In this document: positions 24,081-37,328 of the stretch, piece after piece | Layout of the letters: every line of letters starts with the position of its first letter | Position numbering within the stretch: position 1 is the stretch's first letter | Source of the DNA: Dichotomocladium elegans | Taxonomy: Eukaryota; Mucoromycota; Mucoromycetes; Mucorales; Lichtheimiaceae | Direction: 5' to 3' | NCBI GenBank assembly: GCA_025716815.1 | Contig: JAIXMN010000024.1 | Coordinates: forward strand, 248,001-312,000 | DNA length: 64,000 nucleotides | Translations under genes and position numbers: made by a program | Notes under the pieces: generated by a model | Database searches by the model: none | What the model saw: only the letters and a program-made list of their open reading frames with translations | What the model was told of the DNA's origin: nothing

Positions 24081-25531
24081 GGAGGTCGTCCAATTAAGGA
24101 AGGGTGTTGGGGGAACACTAAGCTGATAGGCAGGAGAAGTGGAACGCTTGGTTCTAGGAATGCGATGGAGACCGAATGGGCGGGGATGCAGTAAAGCGAA
24201 AAGGGGAAGAGCAGACGATTCTACTCCACTTAAGCTTTTGTTGGTCTCCCAAAAAAAATCTAATTTTCGGGTAAAGGATTTAGCGTCTTGAGATTTTCGC
24301 CACTTGGGCTATGCAATTCCCTCCGTAAGATTCCCTTCTTGCGTCTCAAACTTCCATCATTAAAATAGTTGTACTGTACTGATGAATCTTGAATGTACAA
24401 TGGAAGAGTTCAGAGGCCATCATGATTGGGAGCTGGTAGTTTCGCGCGAGATCTCTATATCATCGAGTTATCTATGTTATTATTCATAAACCCAATTGCG
24501 CTTGATGCTCCCACTATGTCAAGAGACTTATTCTTGAGATCATGAGACGGGAAGATGGTCAGGACCAAAGAGTGCATCCTGTCTCCTTTTAACAGATTCG
24601 GCTATATATTCATACGTGGCATTTACCCAGGAGAAAACCTCATTGGTTGACCAAATGCATTCTCATTGGATAATGGCGCTTTTATTGCTGAAATCACCAT
24701 GATCAACTGCATACTTTTGTCTGTTTTGATATTGGGGAGCCGTACGCCCGATCGGATATTTTATGCATGGGAGTGTCTTGAAATGATATGTGGATAATAG
24801 TGATGTGATCTATTTTTCTATGTAACCATTGTATCCTTGAGGTAGTATATCTGAGCAAAATGAGGGCCATGGGTTTCCAGGCGATTTGAAGAGATATCCC
24901 TTAATTAGTAGCATTAAATATCGTTTGCATACATAGATGAAGACGTAAACCATTGTATTAAAAGTAACTTTATGCCACTCCCGTAATCCTCATTACATTG
25001 AGGACGTTGGATTTTACGCCTTCGTGCTATTTATTGGCACGCAGTGCATATGTAGAGGGGGAAACCGGTTTAGAGTGACGTGAGCCACTGCCAAGGCGAT
25101 CTAAGAGGCTTAAAAAATGACCGCAATGTGATGTACAGGATCCAAGTTCCGACGGGACCCAAGGTGCCTTTTCTTTGTATCCAGGCAAAAGGCTTGCTGA
25201 ACAACTCGCCTCTCTTTCCTGTTTCCCTTTCTTCAAGTGTATCTTAACGTAATATTTGTTCTTTCACCTTGTATATAATCTGTCCTTCTCTTCCTCTCAA
25301 TCGGGTATGGCTCCTGCTCTTTGCCAAAACGATATCATTAATAGTCTTGATTTTATTGGCGTTTCCTCTGCGGCCATATTATCTTGCCACTCGCTGAAAG
25401 CAGCCAAGCTCACTGAGCATTGAGCAACCTCCTAACTATTAGCTCATTCGAGCTGTAGTTTTCTTTTCCCCATCTCTTCCATACTTCTTTTGTCCTTCGC
25501 CACTTGCTTATTCGGTCCTTTCTTTTCAACC
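24081..25531. other. Intergenic region, promoter of the copper-fist gene
   Basis: About 1.45 kb between divergent genes. One TTTGCTC (copper-response-like) heptamer occurs on the minus strand at 24853-24859, about 670 bp before the copper-fist ATG; a single match is weak. Otherwise AT-rich, without recognised coding sequence. Confidence 0.5.
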
Positions 25532-26791
25532 ATGGTGATATATGACGGTATCAAGTTTGCCTGTCTGTCTTGTATCAGGGTATGTAGGGTAACTGCCAGG
25601 AGGGGTATAGCACGAGGGAGAAGGGGTTGCGACAAAACAAGTGATGAAGGAGCAGCGTGAGCGGAGAAGTAATATTCTGATATCGCCGGCCTGTAGGGAC
25701 ACCGTTCCTCAAACTGTAATCATGTGGAACGGCCGCTCCTGGAGGTGCGCAGGAAAGGCAGGCCTGTAAGCCAATGTGGGTACTGCAGAGACTTGCGGAA
25801 AACAAGGCAGATCCACGCCAAGTGTGCCTGTATTAAAACCAAAGGTATGTCGATGCATGGCCCGAATTCACTTGTTTAGGGGCAATGTATACAAAACGCT
25901 CCTCTAACCAACTTGGTCACGTCCCTTCAAGACTCTTCCATCACCTCCACGTCCGCCATTCACCCCCACCAGGAGCCGCCCCAACAGGAATGCATTATTG
26001 ATAGCAAATGCTTTCCATCTTCCTTCCACGACACCTTGTGCCGAGATACATCCATCTCCACTACAACTACGACTACTCTACAGGCGCAACAGCCGCACCA
26101 GCAGCAGGAATGTACTTGTACTGAAAAGGTCAAAGTAGTCTTGCCGCCTCCATCGTCCCAGCCGCCGCCGCCGCTGCAGCAGCAGCAGCAGCCTTATGTC
26201 CCTTTACCCTTTGACGAAAGTTGCTGCACACACAAAAAGCGATGCTCATCCACCGATCGACGAAGCAAGAAACGACGATCCGATGTGCCGAGCGAGGATA
26301 AGATTCTAGCAGCATTTTCAAATCCCTTATCAATATCGCAAGCCGAACAAGTAGTACTACAGGAACCGTCTTTAACTTTTATTGGCGAGGAAGTAGACCC
26401 GCTTACGCTGTTATTCCTGTCCCAACAACCTCAAGAGCAACAAGAGCAGCAGCAAGCCACGACCACAACGACAGATGAGCCGGTGCTGGGCGGCTTCTTT
26501 CAACATCCGTTCAGCACTTACTACCAGCAGTCTTTCTGCGGGAGCCTAATGCCCCAACCTACATGTTTCCCGCAAGGTGCAGACTCTCAAGGCGAATCGG
26601 TCATGGTCACCATCACTCCGCTTTCATCAACAACGTCGCCATCGTCGTACGATATCCGAACGCGTATTGTTACGTGTTATTGTGGAGATACTTGCGCATG
26701 CCCCGGTTGTCTCGTTCACCCATACCAACAGGACATGGTTGTAGGGTCTTCATCTTCATCGTGCTGCAATGGCTCTTCGGACGATGAATAA
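25532..26791 (+). CDS. CUF1: Copper-fist transcription factor (Cuf1/Mac1 type)
   Basis: Exons 25532..25579, 25697..25844, 25932..26791 give 351 aa. Residues 1 to about 65 form a complete copper-fist DNA-binding domain: MVIYDGIKFACLSCIRGHRS, the zinc-site spacing C-x2-C-x8-C-x-H, and RRKGRPVSQC with the minor-groove KGRP motif. The rest is rich in Gln, Ser, Pro and Thr, with a basic patch KKRCSSTDRRSKKRRS. Near residues 314-328 lies CYCGDTCACPGCLVH, matching the C-x-C-x3-C-x-C-x2-C-x2-H copper-sensing motif described for fission yeast Cuf1. A fist plus this motif suggests a regulator of copper uptake that is switched off by copper. The acceptor at 25931 (TTCAAG) was chosen because other sites break the frame. 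Confidence 0.9.
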
Positions 26792-28519
26792 ACTAGAGAT
26801 ACACTTTTGCTATTGAACGTGTGCCTTTAATGGGAGGGGCGCTTGCTCGTCGTCTGCAATCAGCACTTTTTATTTGAGCCATTGCACTCTGTCACTAATC
26901 AGAACTATAGAAAAACTACTTGTTTCATTGAATTATTTCAACAGCAACAATCCGTGCGCATCTAAACTGTGCCTGTTAACCATTATTAAAAAAAAAAAGA
27001 AGCCGTGATTCGAGTAGAAAGATGGCAAATGTCAAGGAAATCCTAACTCATGCATCACAGAGCGAACACCACAACATGCATGGGTATAACAATCTACCAT
27101 TTATAGTTGCAAATTTGAAATGCAACCAAAGTTACAGCAGTGCCTGATGGTCCTGAACAAAACAAAGAGGAGGTGAAGAATGCAGCAGAATTGATATTCA
27201 AGACGCGTTCCGGGAAAAGTATTACGCGATATAGATCCTTTTCCCAGGGTTGTCAGACCAGCTCGAAAGATTCGTTATCCTGATATAGGAACAAATTTCT
27301 TTCAGGAGAGTACACTTACTCATCACCACCGTAACCTCTCTATCATCATAAAAAAACAGATAGGCCATTCGTTCCAGAATGCAAAACATGCAAAGAAGGA
27401 AGGCGAGGATTTCTGAAGCAAATGCGACTCTTATTTTGTGACCTGGCAATGTATCATGTAAATAGATCATAGGCATAAATTTCCACTGTGTGCTGACGAT
27501 GGCGCGGCCTTCGTGGAACATAGCGAAATCCGGACTACCGCGAGAAAGCCACTGCATAAATAGCTCCTGTTCCTATCCATCGATGGAATCTTCTTTCATG
27601 CGCTCTATGGAGCAGAAGCATGAGCCAATGACTGATTCAAATTCCCATTGATACGCGAGGATCATTTATACGCTAATGGTGCTGAAATTTTTCGGCTGGA
27701 AACGCACATCATCCTGTATACAGACATCAATAATTAGCAATGTTGCAGTAATAAATGAGATCGGTGCCTTGGTCTCAGTCATAGAGACTTGTATGAAAGA
27801 CATATTCCTTTGGCAGCGGAAGCTAGTCATGGTGGATTATAATATACATGGGAACTGCATAACAAGGCAGATACGTCAAGTAGTTCACTATGATGCTTTT
27901 TAACAGCAACAACTCTAGCTTTCAAAATGCTTCGCCAAAAAAAACAAAAGATCGGATGATGGCGATCAGGTAATCAGCGAAATCAGCACCGCTCTAACTC
28001 GAAACTCAGCAAGCCTCCAAAAAGAAAAACTTATTTATAGGAAACGGCTTCTTGGGTAAGGGAAGGAAAGAAAACAGGAGGTGGAAACCATGGCGACAAA
28101 TGATGTATGTGTTTCTTCAGTTATTAAAAAGCTTTAGCATTTGCTATAGCATTATTTGCTCGATACGCACGGTACCTATGTTAATACAGCACATTCATTT
28201 CTCACGTGCCTTTGCACCTCATTAATTTACAAGACTATTTCCAGAGTTTTTTAGTTCTCTAAAACTGAAGATAGTAATGTGGTAACAAGGAAGAATCTAG
28301 GATATAAACTCTAATTGCCGCATGAATAAAGCATTTGCCATAGTAAAATGAGAGAAGCCAACACGCCATGGAAATTATGACTTTGTAGAAAAGATAAACT
28401 GATCACCTTACATAACGAAGAAAAAGTGGGGAGGTGAGAGTTTAGGCAACCTCAGCGGGGACTCAAAAATTGCTTAATATTTTGTCTGCCATTTTCGTAA
28501 GTGCTACGTCTCAGTGGCC
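26792..28519. other. Intergenic region upstream of the MAPK gene
   Basis: About 1.7 kb, AT-rich. A 111-codon ATG-started frame on the minus strand (27222-27557) and a shorter one at 27676-27903 show no recognisable domain and are not called. The last few hundred bases should hold the MAPK promoter. Confidence 0.55.
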
Positions 28520-30053
<1,534 letters not shown>

Positions 30054-30230
30054 ATCCTACTTCTCTTCTCTCTTCATATGTACGCCCTTCCCAATCAATA
30101 CACTATACCTGACCACACTCTTTATTTGCTACAGGAGTCTATAAATCCTCGGAAAACCATGTCCCCAATGATTGGCACATATACGCTTTGAGTAAAAGTG
30201 CTCTCCTCGAGTATACATATACATGCATGC

Positions 30231-30261
<31 letters not shown>

Positions 30262-30523
30262 CTGATCTACACAGGCTTATTCACGCGCCAAAAATCCCGA
30301 TACGGAGAACGATCAAAGATAAGTTCTGGGGAATTCAGATGTATTTTATTCAAAGGAGGTGGTTACGGTCGATATGTACATAAGGATGAGATTGAAATGG
30401 AGAGGATACATGTATCTATACCCTCATTGCTGCTTTAAAGGAAGAGATCCAAGATTTGGAGGACGGCTTTTGGGGGTGGTGAAAAGAACGAAAAGAGACA
30501 ATTAAGCATGAAAGTAGAAGGAA
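30054..30523. other. Intergenic spacer between convergent MAPK and RAMP4-like genes
   Basis: 470 bp with a (TA)n tract at 30231-30256. It should contain both 3' untranslated regions; nothing else was recognised. Confidence 0.65.
30231..30256. repeat. (AT)n dinucleotide repeat
   Basis: Thirteen AT units in the 3' flank of the MAPK gene. Confidence 0.95.
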
Positions 30524-30858
30524 TCACCATTGTTTTCCTAGGTTAAAATATGATACTGTACCTCCTCCGAATACGGCAAAAGCCAGAACGGCGAGAGCTG
30601 CGTAGGTAATGGGAATACGGAATGCCTTTGGCTCTTTCTGTTTATTGTTGATGAGTTGCAAACGTTATCGGACGTTTTCCCTTTTTTTCGCCTAAGACAA
30701 TTTACCAAGGTAGACTTCACATGTCCTCGATGATTGACATTATTCTGGTAAAGAGCGTTCTTCTTGCGGATAGTAGGTGCAGTAGCCTAAACGTGTCCAA
30801 AGCCAGGCGTTAGCGAAAAATGAAATCTACCACAGGGCTATTATAATGCGCTCACCAT
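30524..30858 (-). CDS. RAMP4/SERP1/Ysy6-like small ER membrane protein
   Basis: Exons complement(30524..30637, 30706..30786, 30856..30858) give 65 aa. The first coding exon is the ATG alone, joined to a GTGAGC donor. The cytosolic N-terminus reads ATAPTIRKKNALYQNNVNHR, with the NVxxRGxV signature of RAMP4 proteins, followed by one C-terminal transmembrane segment (YAALAVLAFAVFGGGTVSYF) and a short tail. RAMP4 associates with Sec61 and stabilises membrane proteins during ER stress; Ysy6 is the yeast counterpart. Assignment rests on length, topology and the short motif, so it is less certain than for the larger proteins. Confidence 0.75.
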
Positions 30859-32743
30859 GGCGTTGTAAGGAAAGACAGAAAGGGGGATGGAAATGGAGGG
30901 CTGGGGGCATCTTAACCCCGCCCTTTTTAGAGTTCAATGGGATTAACGAGGCATCATCTGATTGGACGGCCACATTCAATTTGCAAAAGCGCACTATTTT
31001 TTAATGTTGAATGGGACACCTATGGAAAAATGGCGCGAATGACACATTTTTAGCAAGGGAGTGTATGCTCTCTCCAGGCGATGAATGAATGATGCGTCTC
31101 GCACCCCGTACAGAAAGAGTTACTATAACTTAGGACAACTTTCTAGCACTACACGCATACGCTGCTGTGGAATATCGGGTGGCACGACCCGAAGAATTTT
31201 TAATCTCGCACGCCGGTATCCAGGCCTTGCGCAGTAATGCAGCTACGCGGCAAGTGTCGTAAGAGTGTTGCGTCAGATTCCATGCCAACACCGGCAGTTT
31301 TGACTGAGACATTGCTCGCTCCGAGACGCCATCTGCAGAATTGGCACAGTCAACGTACGTCGGTATTTGCCATAGTGCAACTGACAGATCCTCCGGATCA
31401 ATGGTATCCTACCTCTCTGAGTTAGCGTCTATCCCTCTAAGGAGGAAACAAAAAACAAAACAAACCGGTTACATAGGAGATGGCAGCGGGGCGAGATAGT
31501 TAACCATTGATTTCTGAGCTCACATGATAATTACAATTGACAGGGATTGCTAAGCCAGCTCTCATTGATATGATTCAGCATTCGACAGCTTGTGTAGTTT
31601 ACACTAATGACGCTTTAGATATGGAACCCAACTAGAGGTATGATGGCAGAAATTGCCCTATCCAGCTCAGGCTATATCAAAATGAGGCCACGCCAAAGCG
31701 GTCGGAGGTGAGTGATGCGCTAGGTCCAGGCCGTGCTGGCAAAGCATCCAAGTCGGCAGATCCGACATCGCTGTTGCTGTCTTTGAGGACCAAAAAGAAC
31801 AGTGGAGAGGATTCTCGTTGGTAGCTTGGCCATAAAAGCGATTCGTATTTCAAGCTTCCTCCTGGCTTGCTGCCGTCGCTGATCCATTGTCGAAGCGTGT
31901 CTCCTGTTTTTACTACTATTACTACTACAATCCATGCAGCGTTCCAGGCCGGTAATGTACATTGATAGCAGTGATCTACCTTTCATGCATTGCATATAAC
32001 TCTCCAGCCCGCAAATATCCAACTGTTAAGCTTGGCTCAAGTTCAATGAATGATTTGGCTGACATCTTTTATTCCGAACTGTAACTATCATCCATTGAAT
32101 GATCCAATCCATCAGATTACGAAGAATGAAACTCATATTAAATGTCAATGATGCGCGGATACATGAGCACAACATTATAGCAGGTGAAACGATCTCATAT
32201 ATAGCATATGGGAATGCAAAAGATCATCATTTAGGATGATCTTTTTTCTACATTGGGACTTCCAGCTAGTTTGTTTGGCTGACAAATGCGACCCGTAGTT
32301 TAGCGCCCAAATTGCCCATGTATAACTCAATCATAAGGTTTCTGCTGATACCCCTTTTTCACTCACATTTCTGCAGAAAAGGTGCATATATGAAGTCATG
32401 GCATGGGATTGTTGTCGTTTCTTAATCGATGATGATGCAATTGATCTGTTAGAATTAAGAAGAATCCGAACCTAGAACGTTTATTCGAAAACGTGTTTCG
32501 GATGGAGTTAAGCAACAGCCGAGTTTTGTGGGCAGATGAAAAGATGGGATGCAGTTGGCAGCAGCAGTATCTCATGCAGGAGTAATATTTTTCTGTATTT
32601 TTGATGGTTTGGCAAGACACTTATCATCATATTCGGGGTATTTTTTTTTTTCAAGAAGAAGCAAGCTAGCTCACTAGTATCTTGACCTTTTCTTTATAAT
32701 TTTTTTTCTGGCTTCCTCTGTTATCTTTGTTTATGCACGGGAG
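30859..32743. other. Gene-poor divergent region with possible coding relics
   Basis: 1.9 kb between the RAMP4-like and Avt3-like genes. Short stretches look protein-like on the plus strand, for example EYRVARPEEFLISHAGIQ near 31170-31224 (faintly like the start of flotillins) and IAKPALIDMIQHSTACVVYT near 31545-31605, but they lie in different frames with stops between them. No complete gene can be built. Confidence 0.45.
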
Positions 32744-34403
32744 ATGCCATTTGCAGAGCGAAACAATCTCAACGATTCCGGAAAGCTATTTACAGGAGGG
32801 ACTTCATCAGCAGTATCCACATATACCGAGAAACATATACGGCCAAGCAGTCGACTATGTACTGCACCCTCGCAAGATGGTCACAGAACAGTGACGGTAG
32901 AGGTATTCGAACATAAATCAGAAGACACTGCTACGCCGGCAAAAGCATTGTTGATGCTTCTAAAGGCATTCGTGGGCACTGGCGTCACTTTCTTGCCTGG
33001 GTCGTAAGTACGAAAGATGATATTCGTTTATCGATGAAGAAAAAGGCACTTACGCGTCTTCTCCACAGATTCGCGTCAGGCGGCCTTATCTTTTCTATAT
33101 GTTTGATGGTCTTTATTGCCGCGATTTGTTTGGTCGCCTTTCAAATTCTTATTATTGCCCAGCGCCAAGTCGGAGGCTCTTATGGTGACCTAGGACGATC
33201 ACTCTATGGTCCATGGCTCGAATACCTGATCTTATTCTTTCTGTGCATCTCCCAAATGGGATTTGTGGCTTCTTACCTTATCTTCATCTCCCAAAACATC
33301 GGTCTGGCGGTGGGCCATATAGCGAACTGCGGATCCCCTATTGAAAGCAAGTACTTTATCTGGATGGTGTTATCCATCATAATCCCTCTCACATGGGTGC
33401 GCAAGATCGCCCGATTGTCTTGGTGCGCTATTATTGCAGACGTTTTCATCTTATTTGGTCTCTTATCTATCCTGTACTTCTCGACAAGCCAAATCATGCA
33501 AAGCGGACCAGGGCCTGATATTCAGCTCATCAATACAAAGGACTTCGCGCTCATGATCGGAACCGCCGTTTTCTCTTTTGAAGGCATCGGCATGGGTTCG
33601 TCAGTCTGCGGGATAGGAGGAGAAAGAATGAACATTCGGCGCTCATTTTTGTGCGCGTACATGCTGGTACTGTAGTGATTCCCATCGTTGAAGGCATGGA
33701 GCATCCAGAAAAATTCCCTCTGGTGATGAATATAGGCATGTGCATCGTAGCAGCAATATTCATCCTCATCGGCGCGATTGGATACCTTGCTTTCGGCGCC
33801 AATACATTCGCCAGCATCGTCGCCAATTTACCTCGTGTCCCGCTGTCGACAGCTGTTCAGATATTATATTCCTGCGCAATGGTGCTCACCTGCCCGTTTA
33901 TGCTCTACCCGGCTCTCTCAATTGTTGAGGATGGTCTCTTTAGCGACCACGGTCTCTTTGGCCATCAGCGTGGCCGGAAAAGCCTCAAATGGAAATGGGC
34001 AAAGAATCTCTGTCGTTCGACTGTTGCCGCCGTGTGTGCCATTGTCAGCTTTGCCGTTGGCCCCGCTGGCCTTGATAAATTTGTTGCTTTGGTAGGATCA
34101 GTGGCCTGCATGCCGCTTTGTTTTATATTTCCAGGTAAAAGAAGAAAAAAACAGAGTAAACAATAAGACAGTTCCATGACCTACTTGGCACGCAGTACAT
34201 GCGCTGAACTATTCTGCGTAGGCATGTTCCATTACAAGGTGACTAATAGCAAGTGGAAACGCGGAGGTGATGTTATCATGATAGCATGGGGGTTTGCCAT
34301 AATGGTGTACACCATTTGTATCAACGTCCATACGTGGATTAACCCCTCTTCGAGCTCACGCCCGACTCCAGTTGAGTGTCCTCAAGAGCAGAATTCGTAC
34401 TAG
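32744..34403 (+). CDS. AVT3: Vacuolar amino acid transporter, Avt3/Avt4 (AAAP, SLC36-like)
   Basis: Exons 32744..33003, 33069..33595, 33676..34134, 34222..34403, 475 aa. After a hydrophilic N-terminus the AAAP fold begins with LLMLLKAFVGTGVTFLPGSF, the signature of Avt3/PAT-like carriers. About ten hydrophobic segments follow, including IFSICLMVFIAAICLVAFQI, LILFFLCISQMGFVASYLIF, FEGIGMVIPIVEGMEHPEKF and LTCPFMLYPALSIVEDGLF, a diagnostic run in this subfamily. Yeast Avt3 and Avt4 export neutral amino acids from the vacuole and matter during nitrogen starvation. The intron at 33596-33675 is confirmed because it restores GIGMVIPIVEG. The start lies 16 bp after a CT-rich leader. Confidence 0.9.
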
Positions 34404-34798
34404 TGTATATACCTTTTCTAGCAGAATTTGCTGATAATATTATTATGAGGGTCATCCTGCATCACCCATCAGAGAACTTATGAAGATACACCCCTAATAA
34501 AAAACGTGTGCTTGAAACCACTATGAGCTTATCGGCCCCGACTATCCCAACTCTTTATTTCATGCAACGTGGTTAATATGAGTACGTGAAATGTGTGTAT
34601 TCATGCACTCGCTTACATGCTACTTCCCAGGTCTTCTGCTGCTATGATCAGAATATTTAATGCGAATCCGGGAGGAGAATATTGAAGTATTATCGAGAAT
34701 TGGTATATTACAGAGTAACAAAAGTAAGTAAACGTTGAAATAAAAAAAAACGATCTCTAAGGTTTATTATTTATGATAGCTATGACCACTGATAAGTC
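34404..34798. other. Spacer between convergent genes
   Basis: 395 bp, AT-rich, between the transporter and the B56 gene; expected to hold both polyadenylation regions. Nothing else seen. Confidence 0.65.
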
Positions 34799-37328
34799 TC
34801 ATTTGTAACTGTGCCAGGAGCATGTATCTGAGTCGTCGTCTGAAGCATTGTTCGAAGGTTCTTCCGGCTTTTCAGGTGCAGTAGCAGTGGCAGCTAATGG
34901 TGCATCCACTGGATGCGGTATTGTCAGGGTATCGATATGATTAGGTTCGTCTGTTTGATCGCTCGATTGGGTGGTTTCGAGAGTAGTGGAAGGAGAGTCA
35001 AACTGTATAAAAATGTGAGCATACAATTCCTCATTATCTCACTCTGAAACCGTACCGACTGATCATCTGGAGTATTAACAGTAGAATCGCCTCTTTTTTC
35101 TACCTGGAGCTTCATCCTTCTCCATAAATCTTCCTTTCGTTTGGATCTTTTCAGAGATCTAGAGTAATTGTTAGATGATTTTCTTCGGGAATTGTTCTAA
35201 ATTACTTACTCTTCATTATTTTCGGCATACTGTCGGATACAAACATCAAATAGTTCTGCGTTAATATCCATTAAAATCCTCAGAGCGTCGGATATGAGAT
35301 CATGGATGATCCTAAAATGCTATTAAATGGCAAATCCAAATATTCCCAGTGTCCTGTTGAAATACCTATTCCAATGTCCCTTCGAATGTCGATATAGAGG
35401 AGGGAATATGATCGGCATGATTGTCTCAATGTTATCACTTATTAGATTGACGATACACTCATTGTTCCAATAATACAGAGCCCGCTCCGCAACCTAGTCA
35501 AGAATACATTTATTCAGTCAATTCACTGTGTATTGGGAAAGGTCTTACCTGGAAATGAGGGCTTGATGTACATTGTCCCAATCGGTGGAACAAAGGCACC
35601 ATGACCTTTTTAAACTCTACTGCGTCTGCAACATCCAAAATTTCTTCCAGCTCAGTGAGGTACATTACTTCCTTAGCACTGTTCACTTTGGGCCAATAAC
35701 GAAGAAGACCGTTGACGACCTATACTTCGTCTCAGCACTGAATTCTAGGTTGCTGTTATACACGGTATTACCTCTGCTGTTAGGGAAGGGTCTTTCTCAA
35801 GGAATTGCACGACACAGTAAGCGAGTTGAGGATGGTACAGAGAAAGTGTAGGTGGTTTATGCAGTGGTAACAAAACACGGAATAGAAACGTCTTGTGTTC
35901 TTCTTTGAGTGGTAATGCAAATCCGTTGATGATACTATGGGATATATCAGTTATGAAATTAATATCTTCCTCACCCCCTCAAGTGATTGACCTTCCCATA
36001 ATTTCCAGCAGCTCAGCGATGCCATTAAATCTTTCGGTCTCATAAATGAATTGGAAAAATATATTGCTAATCGAGCGCCGGATGAATGCCCGCAATCCGA
36101 GGAATTTGCCGTAGAGACGATGGAGTATCGTTTTCAGCAAATCGCGTTCCCGAGGGTCTTCGCTGTCAAAGAGCTCAAGTAGCTTGTAGGACATGTGTTA
36201 GGAAATTGCTAAAATGGTTGTAAATAGGAAAACTTACTTGAAGGATAAGTTTTTGATCAATGTACTTCTTAGCCACTTGAGCGTTGAAATCCGGGGATTC
36301 AACAAAACGAAGGAAGAATTCGTACACAAGTTGTAGATGGGGCCATGTTACTTCAAGAACCGGTTCTTCTTCTTCTACATCGGATCCTTCGCTAGTTGAC
36401 TTGACCTGTGGAGATATTGAACGAAAGACGTTGATTGTGAACTAAAAATAATTGCCTTAGTGTACTGTGCGAAATGAAACACGTATAAGTTTCCAATCCC
36501 ACCCCATCCCGCATTACCATCCGGACAATATCGGGGTAGAGCGGATCCGTGATGACCCCGCGCGCTGTCGCCACGTATTCTACCAAGTCCTGTAGCGCCT
36601 GGCGCTTGATTTCTTTGCCTCTAAGATCACTTGAGGGGTCATTAAAATCGAACATGGTCTGGCACTGAGCGAGTTTTCGAGAAAATAACTGTGGGCGCTG
36701 TGCAGGAGTGACCTCTTTAATCATGTTAGTCAATATGAGATCCAGAAATACTTTGTTGCTACGTACCGTTAAAACGAGGATATGGCTCCAGCTCAACTTT
36801 ATCATGTTGTACAATCAAACGTGAAGATCGCTGCCTCCGCGGTGCCTTGACGGTGGGTATGGTATCTTTGGGAATACCTGGTGGAATCCGATTTACTGAA
36901 CCACTGCTCTTTGGCAAATCCAACATCTTTCCGGGAACATTGTCGTTAGATGGTGGATGCTAATTGTAAGTTGGTTACGGGTGGCAGTAAGTTTCTAAAA
37001 GAAACCAGGCAATATGGCCCTAACGAGATCTCTCACCTGTTCTTGCTGTGGTGCATTATTCTCCCTTTCAGCTGGAGTTGTAGATTGCACATTCACCACA
37101 TTGACTGTTGATTTTGTCTGGGGTCCATTATTGGAGACACGCTGTTGCTGCTGCTGCTGTTTCGATCGGGATTTTGCATCGTTAGAAGCGTGTGATTTCG
37201 ACCTCGAAAGCTAGTGACAAAGGGATTGGATGAACTTGGTTTCAGTAAAGAAATTAACTTGCACTGGGATCTGAGTAGCTTTATAGCTCGAATATAGTAC
37301 ATACAACGCCTTTCAATCCTTTTATCAT
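34799..37328 (-). CDS. PP2A regulatory subunit B56 (Rts1/Par1 family)
   Basis: Twelve exons: complement(34799..35002, 35056..35158, 35210..35311, 35366..35493, 35549..35716, 35772..35934, 35992..36182, 36238..36441, 36518..36714, 36767..36959, 37037..37210, 37305..37328), 616 aa. The first exon is 24 nt (MIKGLKGV). After a Gln/Ser-rich leader come B56 HEAT-like repeats: [111 protein letters not shown] and [18 protein letters not shown]. These residues form the PP2A catalytic-core contact and the LxxIxE substrate groove. The tail is acidic and Ser-rich. B56 subunits direct PP2A in chromosome cohesion, septation and stress. Every junction preserves phase. Confidence 0.94.

Noticed and set aside
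27222..27557. 111-codon ATG-started frame, minus strand, with one hydrophobic stretch
   Set aside because: A frame this long is not surprising in 1.7 kb read on both strands; no domain, and a perfect GTAAGT inside it leads to no sensible next exon.
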